A stretch of 64,000 nucleotides of DNA from Bacteroidales bacterium (GTDB taxonomy: Bacteria; Bacteroidota; Bacteroidia; Bacteroidales; UBA932): assembly GCA_017446775.1 (NCBI GenBank), contig JAFSQE010000033.1:16020-80019 (forward strand), given 5' to 3'. The notes beneath the pieces were generated by a model, which was not told the DNA's origin, searched no databases, and was given only the letters and a program-made list of their open reading frames with translations. Made by a program: the position numbers and the translations under genes. Below, piece by piece: positions 33,429 through 40,446 of the stretch. Each line of letters begins with the position of its first letter. Position 1 is the stretch's first letter.

Positions 33429-34349
33429 ATGGGGCGGAGGACAACGATGGAAAAACACTATTATCATATTTTTGCCGATGGGGCACAGGTTCGCAATTTT
33501 ATAGTTTGTGATGCTGATTACTACGCAGTGTTCAATCTGATAGGGGTAGCGGCGGCTAATTCTGATGTGGCTGTACTGTCATTTTCAATAGAGGATACTC
33601 ACCCACATCTTTTGATCTACGGTGCACGGAGGGAAAGCATAGCTTTCAAATCATTGTTTGAAACGATATACAGACACTATATTGCAGCTACTCGCCGGGG
33701 TGGCATGTCCATGGTCTTTTACTGTGATATGTGCCAAATAGATGATGTATCATACCTGAGAAATGTAGGGACCTACACCATTGTTCAACCGACAAAGGAC
33801 GGAAAGCGTGTGATGCCATATGATTATTTCTGGGGGACAGGATCCATGTATTTCAGGGGAGAAAGATATACTCCCCTATGGTACTATGACAAAAATGGAG
33901 TCATGTGCAAGCCGCGGTGTTTTGACTCGCTTACGGTACGTGAACAGCGTACGATACTTCATACCCGTCAACTAAAGATACCGGGAGACTGGGTCGTGTG
34001 CAATGGTCTGATCCTGCCAGAGAACTATATCGATGTTGGCCATTATGAACAAATATATCGTACTCACAATTGCTTTCGTGTTTTTATGGCCAGCCCCAGA
34101 AAAGCGGAGAGTGAGGTGATAGAAAGAATGGCAGACGTAAGGGGTGTTGCGATGGAGGATTCCGAGGCAAGAATGGTGTGCGGGGATATGTGTAAACAGC
34201 TATTTGGTACTCGAGACCCTCGTAGACTGGGTGTAAAGGAACGTTTGCGGCTTGCACGAGAACTGCGCTTGCGGTACAGTTTAACCCTTCGTCAGATATC
34301 GTCATTGGTGCGCCTTCCGGAGATAGAAGTGAGGTCGTTTGTACGATAG
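33429..34349 (+). CDS. RAYT-like HUH/Y1 transposase (IS200-like, REP-associated tyrosine transposase)
   Basis: The protein has 306 residues, or 300 if translation starts at ATG 33447 (MEKHYYHIFADG). Residues 60-72 read IEDTHPHLLIYG, an HPH form of the HUH metal-binding motif found as NHxH in most RAYTs. Tyr residues in IYRHYIAATRR suit the nucleophile position. The block DDVSYLRNVGTYTIVQPTKDGKRVMPYDYFWGTGSMYF matches the RAYT layout of Y1 transposases. The C-terminal 60 residues (LGVKERLRLARELRLRYSLTLRQISSLVRLPE) look like a helix-turn-helix. Such proteins cut and rejoin single-stranded REP hairpins. The family call is by motif order only. Confidence 0.72.
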   Translation: MGRRTTMEKHYYHIFADGAQVRNFIVCDADYYAVFNLIGVAAANSDVAVLSFSIEDTHPHLLIYGARRESIAFKSLFETIYRHYIAATRRGGMSMVFYCDMCQIDDVSYLRNVGTYTIVQPTKDGKRVMPYDYFWGTGSMYFRGERYTPLWYYDKNGVMCKPRCFDSLTVREQRTILHTRQLKIPGDWVVCNGLILPENYIDVGHYEQIYRTHNCFRVFMASPRKAESEVIERMADVRGVAMEDSEARMVCGDMCKQLFGTRDPRRLGVKERLRLARELRLRYSLTLRQISSLVRLPEIEVRSFVR

Positions 34350-34366
34350 TACGATATCTCCGATGC

Positions 34367-34380
34367 TGTTGCAGACAGAA
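34367..34380. repeat. Right copy of TGTTGCAGAYAGAA
   Basis: TGTTGCAGACAGAA lies 17 bp after the RAYT stop and matches 33123-33136 at 13 of 14 bases. Confidence 0.4.
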
Positions 34381-34396
34381 TAATAAGGGCTTAATT

Positions 34397-34428
34397 ATTA
34401 GGTATTCAAATAATTATTGCGTACCTTT
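34397..34428 (+). promoter_or_regulatory. Promoter of the structured leader and paralogue operon
   Basis: TTAG at 34397-34400 approximates the -33 TTTG; TACCTTTG at 34421-34428 is a full -7 match, 20 bp apart. Transcription should start near 34434. Confidence 0.55.
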
Positions 34429-34433
34429 GAATG

Positions 34434-34695
34434 GCCGTAAGAATAACGGCAAGACATAGAAAGCGTTTAGCTCGCGTCCTCTGCTGAATCTGGACAATTC
34501 GGAAGTGTAAAAGGATATGAGTAATCGCTCACACGGTATGTTAGATGGTAACCCCATTACATAGCTTTGTGTGAGGCAGCGGTTCATATTACTTTACACG
34601 GCAGTCCAGAGCCCAGCAGGTGATATAAGCTAGTTGGCTCACACTTTCTTTTGCGACAATCCGGAGAGAGCCTGCCGGAGGAATAACCAAGAATT
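34434..34695 (+). ncRNA. Structured RNA, probably a 5' leader of the paralogue operon
   Basis: TCTGGAC (34489-34495) pairs with GTCCAGA (34604-34610) and encloses one long interrupted hairpin: GTGTAAA/TTTACAC (34505-34511, 34593-34599), ATATGA/TCATAT (34515-34520, 34584-34589), CTCACAC/GTGTGAG (34528-34534, 34569-34575), TATGT/ACATA (34537-34541, 34559-34563) and ATGG/CCAT at the tip. Further stems are GAGCC/GGCTC (34609-34613, 34636-34640), which competes for two bases with the enclosing stem, and TCCGG/CCGGA (34660-34664, 34675-34679). The last one overlaps a GGAGG ribosome-binding sequence (34678-34682) ahead of ATG 34696, so the fold could gate translation. I do not recognise an Rfam family. 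Confidence 0.65.
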
Positions 34696-35409
34696 ATGAA
34701 AAGACTGCTTACCCTACTGTTTTTCCTGTTTGTGACAGTTTGTGCCTATTGTCAACAGTGGGAAGATGTGGTGTACCTGAAAAATGGGAGTATTATACAT
34801 GGGAACGTTATAGAACAGGTCCCTGGAGAGTCACTCAAAATACAGACATCAGACGGAAGCGTTTTTGTCTATAAGATGGCAGAAGTGGAGAAAATCACCA
34901 AAGAACAAATTCAGAAAACTGTTTCGAAAGAAGAGGAAGCAAAGAAGACATTAAAATATGATACGTCATCTCTTAAAATAGAAACCGGGAAGGTTATCAA
35001 TGATTATGGAACTGTTTTTACCAAGGGCCAGTTATATGAAATACTGGGAAAGGAATCAACAGATGCGATATATGATAACTTTAAACAACAAGAGAAACTT
35101 ATTATGACATTTGTTGCAGTTGATATAGTTGGCGCGGGTTTATTTGCGATTCCTGCTTATCAGTTGATACAAGGAAAGGAATGGAGTAGTATACGAATGA
35201 TATGTATTACGAGCGGTGTCGTAATGATGTTAGGAACTCTTTTGGGGGGCGGTTATTGGTTGCAAGCAATGGATGCTAAGGCTGAATCAATCTTGAATGA
35301 ATACAAGAATGGTAATACAACTCTTCGTGTGGGCCCGACAGCGCTCCCCGTTTCATCGCCTGATGGAGTAAAATATGCACCAGGGGTTACACTATGTCTT
35401 ACCCTTTAA
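34696..35409 (+). CDS. Paralogue 1: secreted protein with DVVYLKNGS-type N-terminal domain and two membrane helices
   Basis: The protein has 237 residues with a signal peptide (residues 1-20, ending CAYCQQ). Residues 21-75 form the domain shared by all three genes here: QWEDVVYLKNGSIIHG, EQVPGESLKIQT, DGSVFVYKMAEVEKITKEQ; the pattern suggests a small SH3- or Sm-like beta barrel. Two hydrophobic helices follow (about residues 137-158 and 170-192), then a hydrophilic tail. The function is unknown. The structured leader ends at its ribosome-binding site. It is AT-richer than the core genes. Confidence 0.78.
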   Translation: MKRLLTLLFFLFVTVCAYCQQWEDVVYLKNGSIIHGNVIEQVPGESLKIQTSDGSVFVYKMAEVEKITKEQIQKTVSKEEEAKKTLKYDTSSLKIETGKVINDYGTVFTKGQLYEILGKESTDAIYDNFKQQEKLIMTFVAVDIVGAGLFAIPAYQLIQGKEWSSIRMICITSGVVMMLGTLLGGGYWLQAMDAKAESILNEYKNGNTTLRVGPTALPVSSPDGVKYAPGVTLCLTL

Positions 35410-35420
35410 TATTTGAGATT

Positions 35421-36110
35421 ATGAAAAAAGTGGTATTATCCATTGTGTTCACTATCTTGACATTGTTTACAGCTATGGCTCAGCAATGGCAGGATGTTGT
35501 ATATCTGAAAAACGGAAGCATTGTTAAGGGGATGATTATTGAGCAAATACCAGATGAGTCTCTCAAAATTCAGACGGCAAACGGTAATGTCTTCGTTTGC
35601 CAAATGGTGGACGTTTTAAAGATCACTAAGGAACAAAACACCATCGCAAAAGATGCATATACTGGGATAAACGATGAGTTAGCATCATTACAATTTTCTG
35701 GGTACGAGATAGTAAATGCTGAAGGAACCGTCTTTACCAGATCACAAATGTGTGAGATATTGGGTCAAGCTAAAGCAGATGAACTGTATCGAGCAATATC
35801 AACATGGAAAATAGCAGGACCTATTTCGTTATCATCAATTACAATAGGGGCAGTCCCTTTTGGCGTTCGTTTAATGGTTCCATCAGGTGTTAAATTCCCT
35901 GAGAGTTGGCTTGTAATCGGATTAATAGCAGAGGTGATAGGGATTAGTAGTGCCGTATTGACAATAACGTCATATAATAAGGCACATGAAATAATAGACG
36001 AATATACTTCTTCGACATTCGCAATGCGTGTGTCTCCGACAATTCTTCAGACTGTGACCCCGATTGGTGTTCAAGTGGCGCCGGGCGTTACCATAGCTTT
36101 AAACCTATAA
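35421..36110 (+). CDS. Paralogue 2: secreted DVVYLKNGS-domain protein with two membrane helices
   Basis: The protein has 229 residues from ATG 35421 (MKKVVLSIVFTILTLFTAMAQQ); an earlier in-frame ATG at 35394 overlaps gene 1 and would bury the signal peptide. The N-terminal domain is QWQDVVYLKNGSIVKG, EQIPDESLKIQT, NGNVFVCQMVDVLKITKEQ, close to paralogue 1. EGTVFTRSQMCEILGQ also matches paralogue 1 (YGTVFTKGQLYEILGK), so the two align over most of their length. The two C-terminal hydrophobic regions have diverged in sequence but not in position. Confidence 0.78.
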   Translation: MKKVVLSIVFTILTLFTAMAQQWQDVVYLKNGSIVKGMIIEQIPDESLKIQTANGNVFVCQMVDVLKITKEQNTIAKDAYTGINDELASLQFSGYEIVNAEGTVFTRSQMCEILGQAKADELYRAISTWKIAGPISLSSITIGAVPFGVRLMVPSGVKFPESWLVIGLIAEVIGISSAVLTITSYNKAHEIIDEYTSSTFAMRVSPTILQTVTPIGVQVAPGVTIALNL

Positions 36111-36120
36111 TCAGAGAGAT

Positions 36121-37077
36121 ATGAAAAAAGTAATAATGATATTATTGTTGCAATCTCTCTTTGCGTTCAATACCATGGCACAGCAGTGGGTGGAGGTTGT
36201 GTATCTCAAGAATGGAGGAAGGATAAGGGGTACGGTGATTGAGCAGGTGCCTAATGAGTCCCTCAAAATCCAGACTGCAGACGGCAGTGTTTTCGTTTAT
36301 AAGATGTCGGAGGTAGAAAAGATTACCAAGGAGCAGTCCCGGCCGATGCGGAAATATCAGCCGGTGAATAATAGCGGAGTTACAAATCAGAGGCAAAATC
36401 GTAGTTCAGCAGCTGAATTCCAAGAACCGTATCAAGGGCGGGAAAAAGAGTGGAAGGTCTCTACAAACATCGGCATTGGCATCTCTCCGAATGAGTGGGT
36501 AGACGATATGTCCATTATGGATATTATTAATAATTCAGTCCCCTCGGAATATGCTTCACTTTTTTCATCAGGGAAGCGGCTAGGTTTGACCATGCATGGG
36601 GGACTTACGTATGAAAGGTATTTCAATCCGGACAGTCCTTGGTTCTGGAGTCTGGGGGGATTTGTCGAGATGTCAAAGTCGGGCGGTAATGTCTTTGTCT
36701 ATGGGTCAAAAGTTCTTTCGTTTGACGGAACACTGTGGAATTATGCTGCTGAGGCAGGACTTGGAAAGCAAACATCTCCAAATACAGAAGGGCTGCATTT
36801 TTATTGGAAGGCGGGTGCCAGTTTCGGGAAAGTATCCATAGGGGATATGGGTGTTCATGGATATGGAGAAGCGGCAGAAATAGACTATTCTATGGAGGAT
36901 CTGGGCTATGAAGATATGAAGGGACAAGGTGGCTTTTATGGACGGCCGTATGCAGAAATAGGTTTAGGTGGCGATTCTTTTTTTAAGATGGGAATTCGAT
37001 ATTCGCCGCTTATTGCAAGAGACTTTTATTTGTGGAGCCATGCGGTAACGCTGTCTATTACCTGTCCGCTGCATTAG
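36121..37077 (+). CDS. Paralogue 3: DVVYLKNGS-domain fused to an outer-membrane-barrel-like domain
   Basis: The protein has 318 residues with a signal peptide (ending TMAQQ). The N-terminal domain (residues 20-75: EVVYLKNGGRIRG, EQVPNESLKIQTADGSVFVYKMSEVEKITKEQ) is the same as in paralogues 1 and 2. A polar linker (about 75-110) leads to a Gly/aromatic-rich beta region (WKVSTNIGIGISP, MHGGLTYERYF, YWKAGASFGKVSIGD, MGIRYSPLI) ending in an aromatic/hydrophobic strand, which resembles a porin-like eight-strand barrel. The three genes therefore share one head on two kinds of membrane module. Confidence 0.75.
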   Translation: MKKVIMILLLQSLFAFNTMAQQWVEVVYLKNGGRIRGTVIEQVPNESLKIQTADGSVFVYKMSEVEKITKEQSRPMRKYQPVNNSGVTNQRQNRSSAAEFQEPYQGREKEWKVSTNIGIGISPNEWVDDMSIMDIINNSVPSEYASLFSSGKRLGLTMHGGLTYERYFNPDSPWFWSLGGFVEMSKSGGNVFVYGSKVLSFDGTLWNYAAEAGLGKQTSPNTEGLHFYWKAGASFGKVSIGDMGVHGYGEAAEIDYSMEDLGYEDMKGQGGFYGRPYAEIGLGGDSFFKMGIRYSPLIARDFYLWSHAVTLSITCPLH

Positions 37078-37096
37078 CTCACCGACACCGCAGTTC

Positions 37097-37238
37097 TGCC
37101 AAATAGCTGCACGTCCGTGTGCCCGAGAAGGGTCTGGGGAGGGGGTGAGTGAGTCTGCGGGTCTGATATCGGCCATGTGAGCACGCGGACCCGACCCAGA
37201 ATGCGCTCAAAGACACATCCCCGTGCAGCTGTTTGGCG
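37097..37238. repeat. 142-bp REPIN-like element 2
   Basis: The ends TGCCAAATAGCTGCACG (37097-37113) and CGTGCAGCTGTTTGGCG (37222-37238) are inverted repeats matching at 15 of 17 bases. Gapless alignment to element 1 gives about 80 identities in 142, concentrated at the ends and in TGAGTCT (offset 54-60) and GAGCACG (offset 83-89). It lies 20 bp after paralogue 3 and fills most of the 37078-37274 gap. Confidence 0.72.
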
Positions 37239-37274
37239 GAAAGCGAAGCTGATGGTGTACCCCTGGTATTACCC

Positions 37275-37745
37275 CTAATACGCAGTTTTATCGGGTTTTT
37301 CTTTCCAGAGCTTGAACGGGCTCTGGGCTTCTGTGTGCATCATTGCCAAGAAGGGGATGCGGCGCATCGGGATGGGCTTGTCCAGCTCTTCGTAGATAAA
37401 GTCGTCTCCAAAGTCGGCATCGGCGGCATCTTTGCGGTCGGCCCCGTAGTACACTTTGCCGATGTGCGCCCAATAAATGGCACCGAGACACATCGGACAC
37501 GGTTCGCATGAACTGTAGATGGTGCACCCCTCCAGGTCAAATGTGTTCAGCTTGCGGCAGGCGGCGCGGATGGCGCTCACCTCGGCATGGGCTGTGGGGT
37601 CGTTGTCAAGGGTGACGCGGTTGGCTGTGGCGGCTACAATCTCGCCATCCTTTACAATGACGGCGCCAAAGGGGCCGCCGCCATTGCGCACGCTCTCCTC
37701 TGCGAGACGGATAGCCTCTCGCATAAACTTGGTGTGGGAATCCAT
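37275..37745 (-). CDS. Guanine deaminase-like nucleoside/base deaminase
   Basis: The protein has 156 residues. Zinc ligands and proton shuttle are in THAEVSAIRAA (HAE) and SSCEPCPMCLGAIYWA (PCxxC). GGPFGAVIVKDGEIVA and the C-terminal DDFIYEEL closely follow the Bacillus-type guanine deaminase rather than tRNA-editing TadA. It would convert guanine to xanthine in purine salvage. It is the last gene of the ftsX operon, 3 bp after the nucleotidyltransferase. Confidence 0.86.
   Translation of the reverse strand: MDSHTKFMREAIRLAEESVRNGGGPFGAVIVKDGEIVAATANRVTLDNDPTAHAEVSAIRAACRKLNTFDLEGCTIYSSCEPCPMCLGAIYWAHIGKVYYGADRKDAADADFGDDFIYEELDKPIPMRRIPFLAMMHTEAQSPFKLWKEKPDKTAY
37276..37287. repeat. Right copy of 12-bp direct repeat bounding the RAYT region
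   Basis: TAATACGCAGTT, identical to 33078-33089; it overlaps the stop codon of the guanine deaminase gene. Confidence 0.55.
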
Positions 37746-37748
37746 GGT

Positions 37749-38663
37749 TTAGAATTCGCGAATCTTCTTGGGATATACGCCGGCGCTGATAAGCGCCTTT
37801 ATTTTTTCTACCGTGAAGGGGCGGTCTTCTTTATAAGTCACACCAAACCACTTGGCGTCGCAGTCAAGCACCTTGACCGATGCCAGGCCGCGGGAGATAA
37901 GCTTGTCTACAATGTAGGGGATAAAGAACTCTGCCTTGAGGTTGCCGCTTGCAAGGGCATCGTCCAAAAACTCCTTGAAGACCTCTTCGCTGTATTCGAA
38001 ATATTCGGGGGTGAAGCCCCAGAAGTTCATCGACACGGGGCAGGTGGGGTCCAGCTCAAACTCGCTTCCGCCCTCTGCATAAACCACCTTGTCGCCCTTG
38101 CGGGAGATGGCGGTGCGCTCTGTCACGGAGGTGAGCAGGGCATTGGCGTCGGTGGCGCAAACGCCGCGGGATACACTGCCAAAGTCGCTGAGGGTGTTCT
38201 CCAGGCGATATCCTATCATTGAATATTTACCCTTGGTCCCCTCGATGCTGCGGAGGTAGTCGGCCATGGTCTGGTAGCTCTCCTTGCCGTAGAAGTCATC
38301 GGCATTGATAACTGCGAAAGGCTCTTTGATTACGTCCTTTGCCATCATCACGGCGTGGTTGGTGCCCCAGGGTTTCTCGCGCCCTTCGGGAACCTTGTAC
38401 CCCTGCGGCAGATAGTCCAGCTCCTGGAATACGAATTCGAACTTTACGTCGCCGCCAAACTTCTCTGCCTGGAAGTGCTCTTTGAAGGGCTCTGCAAATG
38501 AGTGGCGTATCACAAAAACTATCTTGCCGAAGCCGGCACGAATCGCGTCAAAGATAGAGTAATCGATTATCGCCTCGCCGTTGGGGCCCAGGCCGTCCAT
38601 CTGCTTGAGTCCTCCGTAGCGGGAACCCATTCCGGCAGCAAGTATCAAAAGGGTAGGTTTCAT
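37749..38663 (-). CDS. Sugar-phosphate nucleotidyltransferase family protein
   Basis: The protein has 304 residues. The nucleotide-binding signature LAAGMGSRYGGLKQMDGLGPNGEAIIDYSI is at the N-terminus, and AVINADDFYGKESY holds the metal-binding Asp pair. It has the NTP-transferase fold that makes NDP-sugars from sugar 1-phosphates; the substrate is not clear, and the missing left-handed beta helix argues against GlmU-type activity. It sits between lpxH-like and guanine deaminase genes. Confidence 0.85.
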   Translation of the reverse strand: MKPTLLILAAGMGSRYGGLKQMDGLGPNGEAIIDYSIFDAIRAGFGKIVFVIRHSFAEPFKEHFQAEKFGGDVKFEFVFQELDYLPQGYKVPEGREKPWGTNHAVMMAKDVIKEPFAVINADDFYGKESYQTMADYLRSIEGTKGKYSMIGYRLENTLSDFGSVSRGVCATDANALLTSVTERTAISRKGDKVVYAEGGSEFELDPTCPVSMNFWGFTPEYFEYSEEVFKEFLDDALASGNLKAEFFIPYIVDKLISRGLASVKVLDCDAKWFGVTYKEDRPFTVEKIKALISAGVYPKKIREF

Positions 38664-38677
38664 ATCTCGAATAAGTT

Positions 38678-39424
38678 TTAGTTTTCAAATGTACAATTTT
38701 TTCTGGAAACATTCCCTCCGTCAAATTCAATCCAGTCGGGGCCGCCGCTCCAGTCGTTAAGGATATACAGCTGCGCCCCGCCGCCGGTGGGCATGCAGAT
38801 GTCGCGGTGGATGTGTCCGAAGATGAAATAATCGACATCTGTGGCTTTTTCAACGCTGCACGCGTAGCGGTACAGCGGGCTCTCTTTGTCGAACACGTAC
38901 GGATTGACGGTGTTGCTGTGGCGGCTGGCGGCCGACCATCTGCGGGCCAGGGCATAGAGCCACCGGGCGGGTACGATACGCGCCAGCGCTATTGAGAGCC
39001 ATCCTTTGAGCAGCAGCCGGGTGGCGCGGTCGCGCAGGCTGATGCGCCCCAGGCCATCGCCGTGTGCCAGGCAGAAGCGCTTCCCGGCCAGGGTTACGAA
39101 AACGGGCTGGCGGGTGACGACCGTCGCACCGGTGCGGGCGGCCAGATATCCGAAGGTCCACCAGTCGTGATTGCCCCTAAAAAAATAGACCTTGATGCCG
39201 CGCTGCACCACCTGCCGGATTGCCTCCAGCACAGAATCGAATCCTGCCGGGCATCCGCCTCCGCGTTCAAACCAAAAGTCAAAGACATCCCCCAGCAGAT
39301 ACAGGGCCAAGGTGTCGTCGGGCAGACCGGCAAGGAATTTCAGAAACTGCTCTTGCACATTCTCGCATCCGGCGGCGCCAAGATGCATGTCAGAAGCAAA
39401 GAAATATCGTCCGGAACCTGCCAT
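38678..39424 (-). CDS. lpxH: LpxH-like UDP-2,3-diacylglucosamine diphosphatase (metallophosphoesterase)
   Basis: The start is ATG 39424 (MAGSGRYFFASDMHLG), giving 248 residues; an upstream start would overlap uppP. Calcineurin-like motifs are complete: SDMHLG, LGDVFDFWFE, FRGNHDWW, LAHGDGLG, and FGHIHRD. LpxH hydrolyses UDP-diacylglucosamine to lipid X in lipid A synthesis. Its position among uppP and ftsX fits an envelope role. Confidence 0.88.
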   Translation of the reverse strand: MAGSGRYFFASDMHLGAAGCENVQEQFLKFLAGLPDDTLALYLLGDVFDFWFERGGGCPAGFDSVLEAIRQVVQRGIKVYFFRGNHDWWTFGYLAARTGATVVTRQPVFVTLAGKRFCLAHGDGLGRISLRDRATRLLLKGWLSIALARIVPARWLYALARRWSAASRHSNTVNPYVFDKESPLYRYACSVEKATDVDYFIFGHIHRDICMPTGGGAQLYILNDWSGGPDWIEFDGGNVSRKNCTFEN

Positions 39425-39431
39425 AAGCCGG

Positions 39432-40208
39432 TTATGCAAACACGATGCAGAGGATGCCGACCACGGCGCAGTAGCCTGCAAACCAGCCCAGGGAGGCCTT
39501 CTTTACGATGGCAATCATAGCCTTGCAGGCAAACAGACCGCTGCAGAACGCCGTAACAAAGCCCAGCAGCAGCGGCAGTGCCCCTACGCTGGAGGCAGCA
39601 AAGCCGCCGCCGACCAGATCGAGAAACGCTTCGCCCAGTATCGGCACCAATACCATCAGGAAAGAGAACCTGGCGATTTCGCTGCGCTTTACGCCGCAAA
39701 TCAGGCCGGTGGCGATTGTGGAACCGCTCCGCGACAGGCCTGGAATCACTGCAATGGCCTGTGCAAGGCCTATTACCAGCGCCCTCCACCAGTTGATCTC
39801 TTTCTGGTCAGGTTTGTAGATCTGGCTGAAAGCCAGCAGCAGCGCCGTAACGCAAAGGGCGCAGCCTACCACCGTCAGCCCGCTGCCAAACAAGGCCTCG
39901 ACCTGGTCTTTGAAGAAGACCCCGACGATGAACACCGGAATCATCGACAATATCAGCAGCAGGATATATTTTGTCTGCTCGTTAAGCCTGAATCTGAAAA
40001 GGCCCTGGAGCAGGGCTACGATATCTTTCCAGAAAACGACTATCACGCTGAGTACGGTGGCGGCGTGAACCACGATCTCAAAGGCAATGTCGCCGGTCTC
40101 GATGCCGAACAGCGCCTTGGCAATTGCCAGATGGCCGCTGCTGCTTACCGGCAGGAATTCCGTAAGGCCCTGTACCAGCCCCAGAACAATCGCTTCAAAC
40201 CAACTCAT
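39432..40208 (-). CDS. uppP: Undecaprenyl-diphosphatase
   Basis: The protein has 258 residues and about eight membrane helices. The motifs are EAIVLGLVQGLTEFLPVSSSGHLAI and PGLSRSGSTIATGL. It dephosphorylates undecaprenyl diphosphate to recycle the lipid carrier for peptidoglycan and O-antigen. Its start lies 3 bp after the DUF3098 gene. Confidence 0.95.
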   Translation of the reverse strand: MSWFEAIVLGLVQGLTEFLPVSSSGHLAIAKALFGIETGDIAFEIVVHAATVLSVIVVFWKDIVALLQGLFRFRLNEQTKYILLLILSMIPVFIVGVFFKDQVEALFGSGLTVVGCALCVTALLLAFSQIYKPDQKEINWWRALVIGLAQAIAVIPGLSRSGSTIATGLICGVKRSEIARFSFLMVLVPILGEAFLDLVGGGFAASSVGALPLLLGFVTAFCSGLFACKAMIAIVKKASLGWFAGYCAVVGILCIVFA

Positions 40209-40211
40209 GTG

Positions 40212-40442
40212 CTATTCTCCCTTGTCTTTGGGCGTTTTCATAATGCCGATTATCACTATGGCGATGCCAAGCAGGATCACTATCGGCGCCACTATCAGCT
40301 TGCGGGCATCAAACATGCTCTCGTTGAACACGTTGGGGTCGGAGCTGCCGCCGCCGGTCATAAGTATGAAGCCGGCAATCATCAGGATAAGCCCGATAAG
40401 CATGTTTCTCACCCCTTTGGGGGATACGGAAAAGTTGCTCAT
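40212..40442 (-). CDS. DUF3098 small membrane protein
   Basis: The protein has 76 residues and two membrane helices (about 13-30 and 49-67). The pattern MLIGLILMIAGFILMTGGG followed by FDARKLIVAPIVILLGIAIVI is typical of DUF3098, a Bacteroidota family regularly found between ftsX and uppP. Its role is unknown; the location suggests work with FtsX or UppP. Confidence 0.85.
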   Translation of the reverse strand: MSNFSVSPKGVRNMLIGLILMIAGFILMTGGGSSDPNVFNESMFDARKLIVAPIVILLGIAIVIIGIMKTPKDKGE

Positions 40443-40446
40443 TGCG

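Larger units (their letters stand above)
33078..37287. mobile_element. Candidate 4.2-kb island: RAYT, two 142-bp REPIN-like elements, structured RNA, three paralogues
   Basis: The block is bounded by an exact 12-bp direct repeat and is visibly more AT-rich than the genes on either side. It contains the only transposase-like gene in the window and both copies of a 142-bp inverted-repeat element. The order is terminator, element 1, RAYT, structured leader, three paralogous genes, element 2. Whether it moved as one unit or grew by several events cannot be settled here. Confidence 0.5.
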
